Positions 45,750-53,624 of a stretch of 64,000 nt of DNA are shown here, one piece after another (the stretch's first letter is position 1; each line of letters opens with the position of its first letter). The stretch lies in assembly GCF_016811915.1 (NCBI RefSeq), contig NZ_CP069127.1:1642001-1706000 (forward strand). Direction: 5' to 3'. The notes under the pieces are model-generated. The model was not told where the DNA came from and made no database searches. It was given only the letters and a program-made list of their open reading frames with translations. Position numbers and translations under genes: made by a program. The DNA comes from Brevibacillus choshinensis (GTDB lineage Bacteria; Bacillota; Bacilli; Brevibacillales; Brevibacillaceae).

Positions 45750-46676
45750 ATGCAGACGTTCCGCGTATTGCTGGAGAATGTCCCTGCGCATTGTGGCACG
45801 TACCGATCCATCTTGAAAGAGATGACGGAACGGGTCAACACTGCACCGGTGCGCGTTACATACAAAGAAGAGGAGCAGGACGGCTACTACCTGTTTTTCT
45901 TTCAGAGCTGGTGCGAAGAGGAATACGATGCGCAGACGATTGATTGGGCCAGGGCCTTTGTGGCGCTGTCATTGGCAGAATGGATCATGCAGGTCAAGGA
46001 ACCAGAAATCGTAGAAGAAATGGCTGAAGATCTGCTTCAGGCCGAACAGCTGGAAGAAGAGTGGGCCATCATCCTTCCCTACATCCAGCGCATGTGTCAG
46101 GAACAAGAGCAGGAGCCGGCTGGCGGCGAGCTGTTCACTGCGACCACACGCAAGGCAAACGTGTATCGAAAGGCGTTTACGTATCTCGAGCAAGACCGGA
46201 CGATCAACGTGCTGGGCTTTGTCCGCTTCCGCTTGCAGGATCATTGGAATGAACTGTTCGAGCTGGTGGAATCCGGCATTGACGAATATCTGGAAGACAA
46301 GCAATATCAAGAATTCGTGGAGCTCTTGCGGTATTTTATCGCCGTTCAGGAAACCAAGCAGGAAGTGGTTCACGTTGTTCCTAGTGTGGACAAACCTTTC
46401 CATCTCTATGATAAAAAAGGAGATCGTATTTGGCTGGATCAGCTGGATGCGGTGCTCAGCATGGACGAACAAAACTGCCGGGATGAAGATTATCTGGTCA
46501 GTGCTCTAGTGACGCTGGCTCCTGAAAGCATTGTCCTCCACATGGCGACAGAGAGGGCCGGGCTGACGCAGACGATCCGCAGCATTTTCGACAGCAGGCT
46601 GAGTACCTGCCAATCGTGCCCGATCTGTCTGGCAGACAGACGTGTACTTGACGTGCACAATCCGACTAAACTATAA
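45750..46676 (+). CDS. ytxC: YtxC-like sporulation protein
   Basis: A 308-aa protein of the YtxC family, found next to thrS in many Bacillales; role poorly known. Helical central section with QEFVELLRYFIAVQETKQE and ERAGLTQTIRSIFDSRLSTC, and a Cys cluster CQSCPIC near the C-terminus that might bind metal. ATG 45750 has GGGGGG six bases upstream; ATG 45744 touches it. Its location directly before the thrS T-box supports the identification. Confidence 0.8.
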   Translation: MQTFRVLLENVPAHCGTYRSILKEMTERVNTAPVRVTYKEEEQDGYYLFFFQSWCEEEYDAQTIDWARAFVALSLAEWIMQVKEPEIVEEMAEDLLQAEQLEEEWAIILPYIQRMCQEQEQEPAGGELFTATTRKANVYRKAFTYLEQDRTINVLGFVRFRLQDHWNELFELVESGIDEYLEDKQYQEFVELLRYFIAVQETKQEVVHVVPSVDKPFHLYDKKGDRIWLDQLDAVLSMDEQNCRDEDYLVSALVTLAPESIVLHMATERAGLTQTIRSIFDSRLSTCQSCPICLADRRVLDVHNPTKL

Positions 46677-46699
46677 TAGCAACAACAACTTCACATCAT

Positions 46700-46962
46700 G
46701 GCAAATACGATGAGAAGGACATGGACGATATGCAGGTCGCTCACAGAGAGGCGGGACACGGCTGGAAGCCCGCTGCGCACCCATATGAGATCTACCCCCT
46801 TCGAGTAGCAGCCGGGAACAAAGGCCTAGCCTTTTAAGTATCGGTAGCCGGTTTTAAACCGTTATTTTTCCTTGAGGAGTCTGCTTTCGATTTATCAGCA
46901 GACTTGAACTAGGGTGGTACCGCGAGAATACACTCGTCCCTTTTTGGGATGGGTGTTTTTTT
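46700..46962 (+). ncRNA. T-box riboswitch before thrS (threonine)
   Basis: Complete T-box leader: AGAGAGGCGGGACACGGC stem I from about 46743, a specifier context ending CT-ACC-CC near 46790 (Thr codon ACC), the T-box AGGGTGGTACCGCG at 46911-46924, and terminator ACACTCGTCCC / GGGATGGGTGT with seven T ending near 46962. It controls threonyl-tRNA synthetase by uncharged tRNA-Thr. Confidence 0.92.
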
Positions 46963-46994
46963 ATTTACAGATAGGAATCAATTAATCCCTATCC

Positions 46995-47049
46995 AGTATA
47001 AGTGCAACTAGGCTCCGCAAAAAAATAGGCGAAGCCAAGTTTTACTAAT
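46995..47049. repeat. Short repeat element, copy A (thrS leader)
   Basis: It begins AGTATAAGTGCAACTAG and ends AAGCCAAGTTTTACTAAT. Between them lies a hairpin GGCT-CGC / GCG-AGCC with an A-rich loop. The same end sequences flank a longer version at 56119-56212, pointing to a dispersed repeat. It lies between the T-box terminator and the thrS start, so it is part of the read-through message. Confidence 0.6.
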
Positions 47050-47087
47050 CTCTCAACCAATTACAAAACAGGAAGGAAGAACCTAAC

Positions 47088-49001
47088 GTGGCACAAATCA
47101 ATGTGACTTTCCCGGATGGAGCAGTACGGCAGTACGAGGCCGGGACTACCATCGAAGACATCGCTGGTTCCATTAGCGCCAGCTTGAAGAAGAAAGCAGT
47201 AGCCGGTAAGAAAGACGGTAAAGTCGTTGACCTCTACACACCGCTGGAAGAGGATGCTGCGATTGAGATCGTGACCCTGGATTCACAGGATGGAGTGGAA
47301 GTATATCGTCACAGTACCGCCCACTTGCTGGCACAAGCGGTCAGACGCCTGTATGGCAGCGAAGTGAAATTCGGGATCGGTCCTGTAATCGAGGACGGTT
47401 TCTACTACGACATGGATATTCCGGTGTCCCTGAGCCCGGAAGACCTGGGTAAAATCGAAGCGGAAATGGAAAAAATCGTCAAGGAAGACCTGCCGATTCG
47501 CCGCAAAGTCGTGAGCCGCGCGGAAGCAACCGAGATTTTCCAAGGCCTGAATGATCATCTGAAGCTGGAGCTGATCCGCGACCTGCCGGAGGATGCGACC
47601 ATCACGCTGTATGAGCAAGGCGAATTCTTTGACCTGTGCCGCGGCCCTCACTTGCCATCGACTGGCTACATCAAAGCGTTCAAGCTGATGAACGTAGCAG
47701 GTGCTTACTGGCGTGGAAAAGCGGAGAACCAGGTGCTCCAGCGCATTTACGGCACTGCATGGCCGAAAAAAGCGGAACTTGAAGAACATCTGCACTTCCT
47801 CGAGGAAGCGAAAAAGCGCGATCACCGCAAACTGGGGAAAGAACTCGAATTGTTCATGTTCTCCGAAGAAGCGCCAGGCATGCCGTTCTACCTGCCAAAC
47901 GGCTTTACTGTCCGCAACGAGCTGGAGCAATTCTCCCGCCGTCTGCAGCAGCTCGCTCAATACACAGAGGTGCGCTCGCCATTCCTCATGAACGAGCGTC
48001 TCTGGCATCAATCCGGACACTGGGACCACTATCATGAGAACATGTACTTCTCCGAGGTGGACAACGCGACATACGCCCTGAAGCCGATGAACTGTCCAGG
48101 CCACATGCTTATTTACAAAAACGCGATGCATTCCTACCGTGATCTGCCGATTCGCTACTCCGAGTTTGGCCAGGTGCACCGCCATGAGTATTCCGGTGCC
48201 CTGAACGGCATGCTTCGCGTACGTACCTTCTGTCAGGATGATGCGCACGTATTTGTCCGTCCTGATCAGATCGAGAGTGAAATCAAGGCCATGATCAAAC
48301 TGATCGATACCATCTACAAAGTGTTCGGTTTCGAGTACAGCGTCGCGCTCTCCACTCGTCCGGAAGACTCCATGGGCTCCGACGAGCTGTGGGAGATCGC
48401 AGAAAGCTCTCTGCGTAAGGTACTGGACGACGCCGGTTTGCCGTATGAGATCAAGGAAGGAGACGGCGCGTTCTACGGACCGAAGATCGACTTCCAGATC
48501 ACAGATGCGCTGAAACGCCGCCACCAATGCGGTACGATCCAATTGGACTTCCAAATGCCTGAGAAATTTGACCTGACTTACGTGGGCCAAGACAATGAAA
48601 AACACCGTCCGGTTGTATTGCACCGTGCGATGTACGGCTCCATGGAGCGCTTCATCGGCATCCTGATCGAGCACTATGCAGGTGCATTCCCTGTATGGCT
48701 CACTCCGATCCAAGCTCGCCTGATGAACATCAGCGAAGTGCATATTCCATACGCGCAAGAAGTGAAGGATAAGCTGCAGCAAGCGGGTATCCGCGTCGAG
48801 CTGGATGCGCGCAATGAGAAAATCGGCTACAAAATCCGCGAAGCTCAGGTGCAAAAAATCCCGTACATGCTGGTCATCGGGGAGAAAGAAATGGAAGACG
48901 GAACTCTCTCCGTTCGCAGACGCGGCGTGGGAGATGAAGGCGCAATGACCGTAGATGCGTTCGTTGAAAAAATCCGCGCTGAAATCAATGAAATGAAGTA
49001 A
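47088..49001 (+). CDS. thrS: Threonyl-tRNA synthetase
   Basis: Class II synthetase of 637 aa. TGS domain (1-62), editing/SAD domain with HSTAHLLAQAV and CRGPHLPSTG, catalytic core with motif 2 near FGQVHRHEYSGAL-like residues and the zinc/active-site Cys in MNCPGHM, and an anticodon domain from about 540. The GTG start 47088 follows GGAAGGAAG. Controlled by the T-box upstream and followed by a strong terminator. Confidence 0.97.
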   Translation: MAQINVTFPDGAVRQYEAGTTIEDIAGSISASLKKKAVAGKKDGKVVDLYTPLEEDAAIEIVTLDSQDGVEVYRHSTAHLLAQAVRRLYGSEVKFGIGPVIEDGFYYDMDIPVSLSPEDLGKIEAEMEKIVKEDLPIRRKVVSRAEATEIFQGLNDHLKLELIRDLPEDATITLYEQGEFFDLCRGPHLPSTGYIKAFKLMNVAGAYWRGKAENQVLQRIYGTAWPKKAELEEHLHFLEEAKKRDHRKLGKELELFMFSEEAPGMPFYLPNGFTVRNELEQFSRRLQQLAQYTEVRSPFLMNERLWHQSGHWDHYHENMYFSEVDNATYALKPMNCPGHMLIYKNAMHSYRDLPIRYSEFGQVHRHEYSGALNGMLRVRTFCQDDAHVFVRPDQIESEIKAMIKLIDTIYKVFGFEYSVALSTRPEDSMGSDELWEIAESSLRKVLDDAGLPYEIKEGDGAFYGPKIDFQITDALKRRHQCGTIQLDFQMPEKFDLTYVGQDNEKHRPVVLHRAMYGSMERFIGILIEHYAGAFPVWLTPIQARLMNISEVHIPYAQEVKDKLQQAGIRVELDARNEKIGYKIREAQVQKIPYMLVIGEKEMEDGTLSVRRRGVGDEGAMTVDAFVEKIRAEINEMK

Positions 49002-49022
49002 TCATGTTTCACAGATAGAAAG

Positions 49023-49063
49023 AAAAGGGCAGCTCCCTCCGTTTGGAAGGGGCTGCCCTTTTT
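49023..49063. terminator. Terminator between thrS and moeB-type gene
   Basis: Stem AAAGGGCAGC / GCTGCCCTTT extended by inner CC-TCC/GGA-GG, with T-run; bidirectional. Confidence 0.88.
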
Positions 49064-49087
49064 CATTTGCGAGCGCTCGCCAGCCAC

Positions 49088-50116
49088 TCAATGCCCGACG
49101 TACTTCGCATACAGGGTTCGGGCTATCGACAAGTCATCCGTCCCTTGCACCAGCACGCGTCCATCCTGAAAGAACACGATCGTGTAGTCGTCTGCATGAA
49201 AGCGGACCAAAAAGCGGTTGTGCTCGACTTCTCCGATGGGGGAGAATCGTTTGGCCAGCTTGTCGAGATCGATGCTAGCAGGATGGATGGGGCGAATCTG
49301 CACCGTGTCGCGTCCACAAAGCACCGCGAACTCCTCTGCCGCTCCTTCGCCTGCCGTTAAGGATTGAAATTCCCTCCTGACACAGGCGGGACAGTCTGGA
49401 TTTCGCCCCTTGGCAATAGGCAGTTGATCGTGGTCATTTTGCCAAACATCCACCTGCTCCAGGTACGGATTGAGATGATCGAAGTCGCCGATCAGCAGTT
49501 TGATGCCCTCTGTCGCCTGATAAGAGGCGATGATGGACACCAATGGCCCGATGATGCCGACTGTGTCGCAGGTTTCTCCCCGTCCCGCAGGAGCGTGAGG
49601 GAACAGGCAGCGAAAACAAGGGGTGATGCCTGGTCGGATGACGGCAAACATCCCGCGGGAATGGACAGCTCCTCCGTATACCCACGGAATGTCATGCTGG
49701 ATGGCGATATCGTTGATCAAATAACGGACCTGAAAATTATCCGTCCCATCGAGAATGAGGTCTGAATCAGCCAAGAGCGTCTGGGCGTTTCCTGCGTGCA
49801 GGTCTGCGATGATTCCTTCGACTTTCACGCTGGAATTAACCGCTTGAAGCTTGGCAGCAGCAGCCACTGCCTTTGGAATATGGCCCTGCGCATCCGCTTC
49901 ATCATAGAGCATCTGTCTCTGCAAGTTGCTTGCCTCCACGAAATCGCGGTCAATCATCCTCACGTGGCCGACTCCCGCACGAACGAGATGGTTGGCCAGC
50001 ACCGTTCCCAATGCTCCCATTCCTACGATCGCCACCTTTTTTTGCGCCAGCATGGACTGCCCGGCGGGACCGATCGGACCAAACAGCATTTGTCTGGAGT
50101 AACGGGTGGAGTCCAT
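49088..50116 (-). CDS. moeB: MoeB/ThiF-type sulfur-carrier adenylyltransferase
   Basis: E1-like enzyme (342 aa) that adenylates the C-terminal Gly-Gly of MoaD. Nucleotide motif GMGALGTVLANHL near residue 33, the Arg finger region YSRQMLFG, LILDGTDNFQVRYLIND, and two zinc pairs CFRC and CPAC. The C-terminal 90 residues are an extension without rhodanese motifs. Last gene of the regulator-tupABC operon, 20 bp behind tupC, so the carrier is activated as part of a tungsten-cofactor pathway. Confidence 0.9.
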   Translation of the reverse strand: MDSTRYSRQMLFGPIGPAGQSMLAQKKVAIVGMGALGTVLANHLVRAGVGHVRMIDRDFVEASNLQRQMLYDEADAQGHIPKAVAAAAKLQAVNSSVKVEGIIADLHAGNAQTLLADSDLILDGTDNFQVRYLINDIAIQHDIPWVYGGAVHSRGMFAVIRPGITPCFRCLFPHAPAGRGETCDTVGIIGPLVSIIASYQATEGIKLLIGDFDHLNPYLEQVDVWQNDHDQLPIAKGRNPDCPACVRREFQSLTAGEGAAEEFAVLCGRDTVQIRPIHPASIDLDKLAKRFSPIGEVEHNRFLVRFHADDYTIVFFQDGRVLVQGTDDLSIARTLYAKYVGH

Positions 50117-50136
50117 ATTTTTCCTCCTTTACGCAT

Positions 50137-50877
50137 TCAGCAAATCATTCGCCCGAACACAAAGTCCTGCAGCTCCTCGCTGACAGGCCGCTGAAAAAAG
50201 CGATCCGTATCCGCTTGCTCCGCAATCCTGCCCTTATGCAGAAAGAGGCAGGCGTCTGCCAGTCTTTTGGCTTGGGGGAGGTTGTGCGTGATCATGAGGG
50301 TGGTGGTGCGCCTGTCTCGATGGAACATCTGGATGACGCGCTCAAAAATGGTGATGTTGTACGGATCGAGGCTTGCGGTAGGCTCATCGAGCAGCAGCAG
50401 TTCCGGCTCGCAGACAAGCGCTCTTGCCAATGCGATCCGCTGCGCTTCCCCGCCCGATAAAGTCTGAGCTTGCTGTGAATGCAGGTGGGAGAGCTCTACC
50501 TGCTCCAAAGCTGCTTCGACCCGCATGCTGATCTGGTTCCGGTCGAGCTTCCGATAGCGCAGCCCCAGTGCGACGTTGTCAAAGACGGTCGCCTGAAACA
50601 TGGAAGGCTTTTGTGCCACGAAGGCCATCTGCCGCTGGATGGGAACGCTCTGGCGGTAGGAGAGAGTGGACAAGTCCACCGTGCTGCCAAACAGATCCAT
50701 CCTGCCTCGGACCGGCTTCTCGAGCAGATTGATGACACGGAGCAAGGTGCTTTTTCCAGCGCCGCTCGGACCCACAATGCCGTAAATCCGCCCGCGTTCA
50801 AAGACTGCTTGCTCGACCTGCAGCACTGTCCTTCCCCCGAAGGTGACCTCGAGATCGTGCAGCTCCAATCGATTCAT
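50137..50877 (-). CDS. tupC: Tungstate-type ABC transporter ATPase
   Basis: ABC ATPase of 246 aa. Walker A GPSGAGKST, Q-loop region, signature LSGGEAQRIALARAL, Walker B ELLLLDEPTASLD and H-loop His in MITHNLPQAK. Placed with a TupB-type permease and TupA-type receptor, so tungstate (or molybdate) import is likely. Stop/start junctions with neighbours are tight, with its ribosome site AGAGGTG over the tupB stop. Confidence 0.9.
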   Translation of the reverse strand: MNRLELHDLEVTFGGRTVLQVEQAVFERGRIYGIVGPSGAGKSTLLRVINLLEKPVRGRMDLFGSTVDLSTLSYRQSVPIQRQMAFVAQKPSMFQATVFDNVALGLRYRKLDRNQISMRVEAALEQVELSHLHSQQAQTLSGGEAQRIALARALVCEPELLLLDEPTASLDPYNITIFERVIQMFHRDRRTTTLMITHNLPQAKRLADACLFLHKGRIAEQADTDRFFQRPVSEELQDFVFGRMIC

Positions 50878-50881
50878 CTGC

Positions 50882-51544
50882 TCACCTCTGTCCCGTTTTC
50901 ATTTGATTCATCATTCCTACCATGAGAAAGCTGTTGAACAAAAAGCTGATGGCCAGCAGGACGAGACCCAATTGCAAGCCGGCAGAGAAATTTCCCGTGC
51001 GTGTCTCCAGGATGATGGCGGTCGTCATGACGCGGGTATGATGCTCGATATTTCCCCCGACCAGCATGACAGCACCGACCTCGGAGATGGCTCTGCCAAA
51101 TGCGGCTGCCACTCCCGACCAAATGCCGCCGCGCGCCTCCCGGATGATGGTAAGCATCAGCTGCAGGGGACTTGCTCCCAGACTTTTTGCAGTCTCCCAG
51201 TAGGCTCGCTCCTTCCCATGCACGGCGGCCATCGTGAGGCCGGTCATGATCGGTGTCACGAGGACGACCTGTGCGATGATCATGGCTTCGGCGCTGAACA
51301 GAAGGTCCAGTGAGCCGAGGGGGCCGTATCGCGAGAGGAGCATGTATACGAGGACGCCTACCAGGACGGGAGGCAGCCCCATGCAGGTATAGATCAGGGC
51401 GACAATCAGGCGCTTGCCAGGAAAGGTGTAGAGGCCGAGGAGAGCGCCGATGGGAATACCGGCGAGCATACCGATCAGAACGGAAGTACTCGTGACCTTC
51501 AGGGAGAGCAAGATAACCTCCCATACATCCTGGGTAAGCATCAT
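50882..51544 (-). CDS. tupB: Tungstate-type ABC transporter permease
   Basis: Permease of about 220 aa with five or six helices and the loop HGKERAYWETAKSLGASPLQLMLTI, which is the ATPase-contact segment. Typical TupB features are GGIWSGVAAAFGRAISEVGAVMLVGGNI and HTRVMTTAIILETRTGNF. GTG 51556 directly abuts the tupA stop; ATG 51544 with AGGTG nine bases upstream is preferred but not certain. Confidence 0.9.
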   Translation of the reverse strand: MMLTQDVWEVILLSLKVTSTSVLIGMLAGIPIGALLGLYTFPGKRLIVALIYTCMGLPPVLVGVLVYMLLSRYGPLGSLDLLFSAEAMIIAQVVLVTPIMTGLTMAAVHGKERAYWETAKSLGASPLQLMLTIIREARGGIWSGVAAAFGRAISEVGAVMLVGGNIEHHTRVMTTAIILETRTGNFSAGLQLGLVLLAISFLFNSFLMVGMMNQMKTGQR

Positions 51545-51556
51545 GGTTCCATTCAC

Positions 51557-52426
51557 CTAGCGCTTTTTGGCATCGGGAACGAACAAGCCTTTCCCGTACT
51601 CTTTTTGTCCAAATTCTCCGATCAGCTTCTGCCCTTCCTCACCGGTGAAAAACTCGATCAGCTTCATGCCTTCTTCCTTTTTGGCTGACGATTTGACCTG
51701 GATGATTCCGTACGGGTTGAGCAGTGATTTGTCTCCTTGCATCATGACCGCCAGATTCAGCTTGCGGGAGAGGAAGGTGGCTTCGTCAGTCAAGGTATAC
51801 GCTTTTTTCTCGTCGCTCATCTGCAGGGTCTCGCCCATTCCTTGCCCGGAAGAGAGGTACCAGCTGTCCGCTGGCTTGATCTTGGCTTCCGCCCAGATGC
51901 TCTTTTCTTTTTTGTCCGTACCGGAATCATCGCCGCGGGAGATAAAGGCAGCCTTCGCTTCAGAGATTTTGCCGAAGGCTTCTTTGGCCGTCTTGGCCTG
52001 CTTGACGCCGGCAGGGTCTTCTGGCGGTCCTACGATGTAAAACTGGTTGTACATCACGTCGTACGCGTTGATGCCAAAGCCTTTGGACACGAATTCGTCC
52101 TCTGACTTGCGGGCGTGGACCAGCAGGACGTCGGCATTGCCGTCTTCCCCGAGCTTGATGGCTTGTCCGGTTCCGACCGCCACTACCTTTACTTTGATCC
52201 CGGACTGCTTTTCAAAAATAGGCAGCAAGTAATCGAGCAAGCCGGAATCTTGCGTGCTCGTTGTGGTGGCGAGGGTGATTTCCTTCGGCGCTGTTTTCTC
52301 CGGAGCAGGAGCAGGAGCAGGCGCAGCGGCAGAGGACTGCTGGGGAGCCTGCGAGGAACAGGCGGAGAGCAGCAAAATCAAGGACAACAGAAAAAAAGAC
52401 GTGACAAAACGAAAATGCTTCTTCAT
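51557..52426 (-). CDS. tupA: Tungstate-binding lipoprotein
   Basis: Substrate receptor of about 290 aa. Signal peptide with lipobox LSAC, an Ala-Pro-rich linker, then the PBP fold. TupA hallmark TTTSTQDSGLLDYLLP near residue 55, and GTGQAIKLGEDGNADVLLVHAR. The TTTS and Ser-Arg-Gly-Asp-Asp-Ser-Gly (SRGDDSGT) positions are those that bind the oxyanion in TupA proteins. The preference for tungstate over molybdate is from family knowledge plus the neighbouring tungsten enzyme. Confidence 0.92.
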   Translation of the reverse strand: MKKHFRFVTSFFLLSLILLLSACSSQAPQQSSAAAPAPAPAPEKTAPKEITLATTTSTQDSGLLDYLLPIFEKQSGIKVKVVAVGTGQAIKLGEDGNADVLLVHARKSEDEFVSKGFGINAYDVMYNQFYIVGPPEDPAGVKQAKTAKEAFGKISEAKAAFISRGDDSGTDKKEKSIWAEAKIKPADSWYLSSGQGMGETLQMSDEKKAYTLTDEATFLSRKLNLAVMMQGDKSLLNPYGIIQVKSSAKKEEGMKLIEFFTGEEGQKLIGEFGQKEYGKGLFVPDAKKR

Positions 52427-52457
52427 CATTTCCACTCCTTATCGAATTGTGCAATCG

Positions 52458-53384
52458 TCAATACATTCTGTCTATTTCTTTGCCGGTTTGCGAGACGTTG
52501 TAGCCGCCTTGGGCCACGATCGCTTGTTTAAAGACCGGATCACGCAGCACGGAGAGGAGCTCGATAAAACGATCCTGCCGGGCGAGGCGAGTAGGGATCA
52601 CAAGGTCGTAGCGCTCTTCCTGTATCGGGAAAAAATCCAGGCCGAGTCCGCGAGCGACACTTTCGATCCCGAGCGCTGCGTCCGCGTTCCCTTGCAGGAC
52701 AGCGGCCGCGGTCGCGTAATGAGTGGTCAGCTCTACATCGTAGCCGGGGAGCGCTTCAGGAGCGATCCCTTTCTGCTGCATGGTGAAGTCCAGGAGCACA
52801 CGTGTGCCGGAGCCGCGTTGCCGATTTACGATCCGATGGCTCCCGCAAAGAAATTCATCCCAGCTGGTGATCATCCGCGGATTTCCCTTGGGAACGACAA
52901 AGCCTTGCCAGCGATTGACCAAATTGACTACTGTTACCCCTTCGTTTGGCAAAAGGCAGCGGATGTACGGCAGATTGTATTCGCCGGTTGTCCGATCCAA
53001 GAGGTGCGTCCCAGCCATCTCGACGCGGCCTTTATACAGCTCGATGAGCCCATCCAGACTGCCGCTGAAGGCTGGCAAAAGGGTAATGCCACGCTCCGCC
53101 AGCTTGCGAGCGAGCAGATCGATCGTCAAATCATGACTGCCGGCAAACAAAATTTCATAGGCTTGTTCTTGCTGGCGGCGAGGAGTTACGGCTGCGAATG
53201 GGTGACGATCCTCGCGGGATTTATTCATTTGCATGAAGGCGTCAAGGTCTGAACGCAAGATTCGCAGGGTCCTTCCGATTTTGGAAGCAGGCAGTTCTTT
53301 GCGCTTGATCATTTCATATACGGTATATCGGGTAAGCTTTAGCTCCGCTGCAACCTCGTCCGGGGTTAAGTAATCGCTTTCCAA
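52458..53384 (-). CDS. One-component regulator: excisionase-type HTH plus PBP-like sensor
   Basis: A 308-aa DNA-binding protein. Residues 1-52 form an excisionase/MerR-like HTH (LTPDEVAAELKLTRYTVYEM, then KELPASKIGRTLRI). Residues about 78-305 form a periplasmic-binding-protein-like domain with GSHDLTIDLLARKL, NRQRGSGTRVLLD and ATAAAVLQGNADAALGI. Such proteins sense tungstate, molybdate or a cofactor-related ligand. It is the first gene of the operon regulator-tupA-tupB-tupC-moeB and is divergent from the oxidoreductase, with phased repeats between. The same sensor domain is fused to the second MoeA. Confidence 0.85.
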   Translation of the reverse strand: MESDYLTPDEVAAELKLTRYTVYEMIKRKELPASKIGRTLRILRSDLDAFMQMNKSREDRHPFAAVTPRRQQEQAYEILFAGSHDLTIDLLARKLAERGITLLPAFSGSLDGLIELYKGRVEMAGTHLLDRTTGEYNLPYIRCLLPNEGVTVVNLVNRWQGFVVPKGNPRMITSWDEFLCGSHRIVNRQRGSGTRVLLDFTMQQKGIAPEALPGYDVELTTHYATAAAVLQGNADAALGIESVARGLGLDFFPIQEERYDLVIPTRLARQDRFIELLSVLRDPVFKQAIVAQGGYNVSQTGKEIDRMY

Positions 53385-53404
53385 AATGTCACCCCCTTTT
53401 TCAG

Positions 53405-53455
53405 TTTGGTTGAATTGGTTCTAGTTAGTTGCAGTTGGTTTTACATGATTTGGTC
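53405..53455. promoter_or_regulatory. Phased TTGGTT repeats between regulator and oxidoreductase
   Basis: TTGGTT at 53406, 53415 and 53435, TTAGTT at 53425 and a TTGGTC at 53450. The first four are 9, 10 and 10 bp apart, one helical turn, so they lie on one face of the DNA. They are the best candidate binding sites for the adjacent HTH/PBP regulator. Confidence 0.55.
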
Positions 53456-53624
53456 TATAAATAACATACTTTACCAAGGGACAGCTAGGCAAGAAAATAA
53501 TCGAAAAATTAGTAATATTGCTGGATTTTCGTGATGAGAAGGAAGGAATACCCATATAATAGTCGAAAGAGTACGTATATTTTGCGTGTTCACTATGGAT
53601 GAAGAAATGAGGAGGGGAAGAGCA

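Noticed and set aside
47283-48854. A 523-codon open frame antisense to thrS
   Set aside because: Complementary shadow of threonyl-tRNA synthetase in GC-rich codons; no ribosome site or family match.
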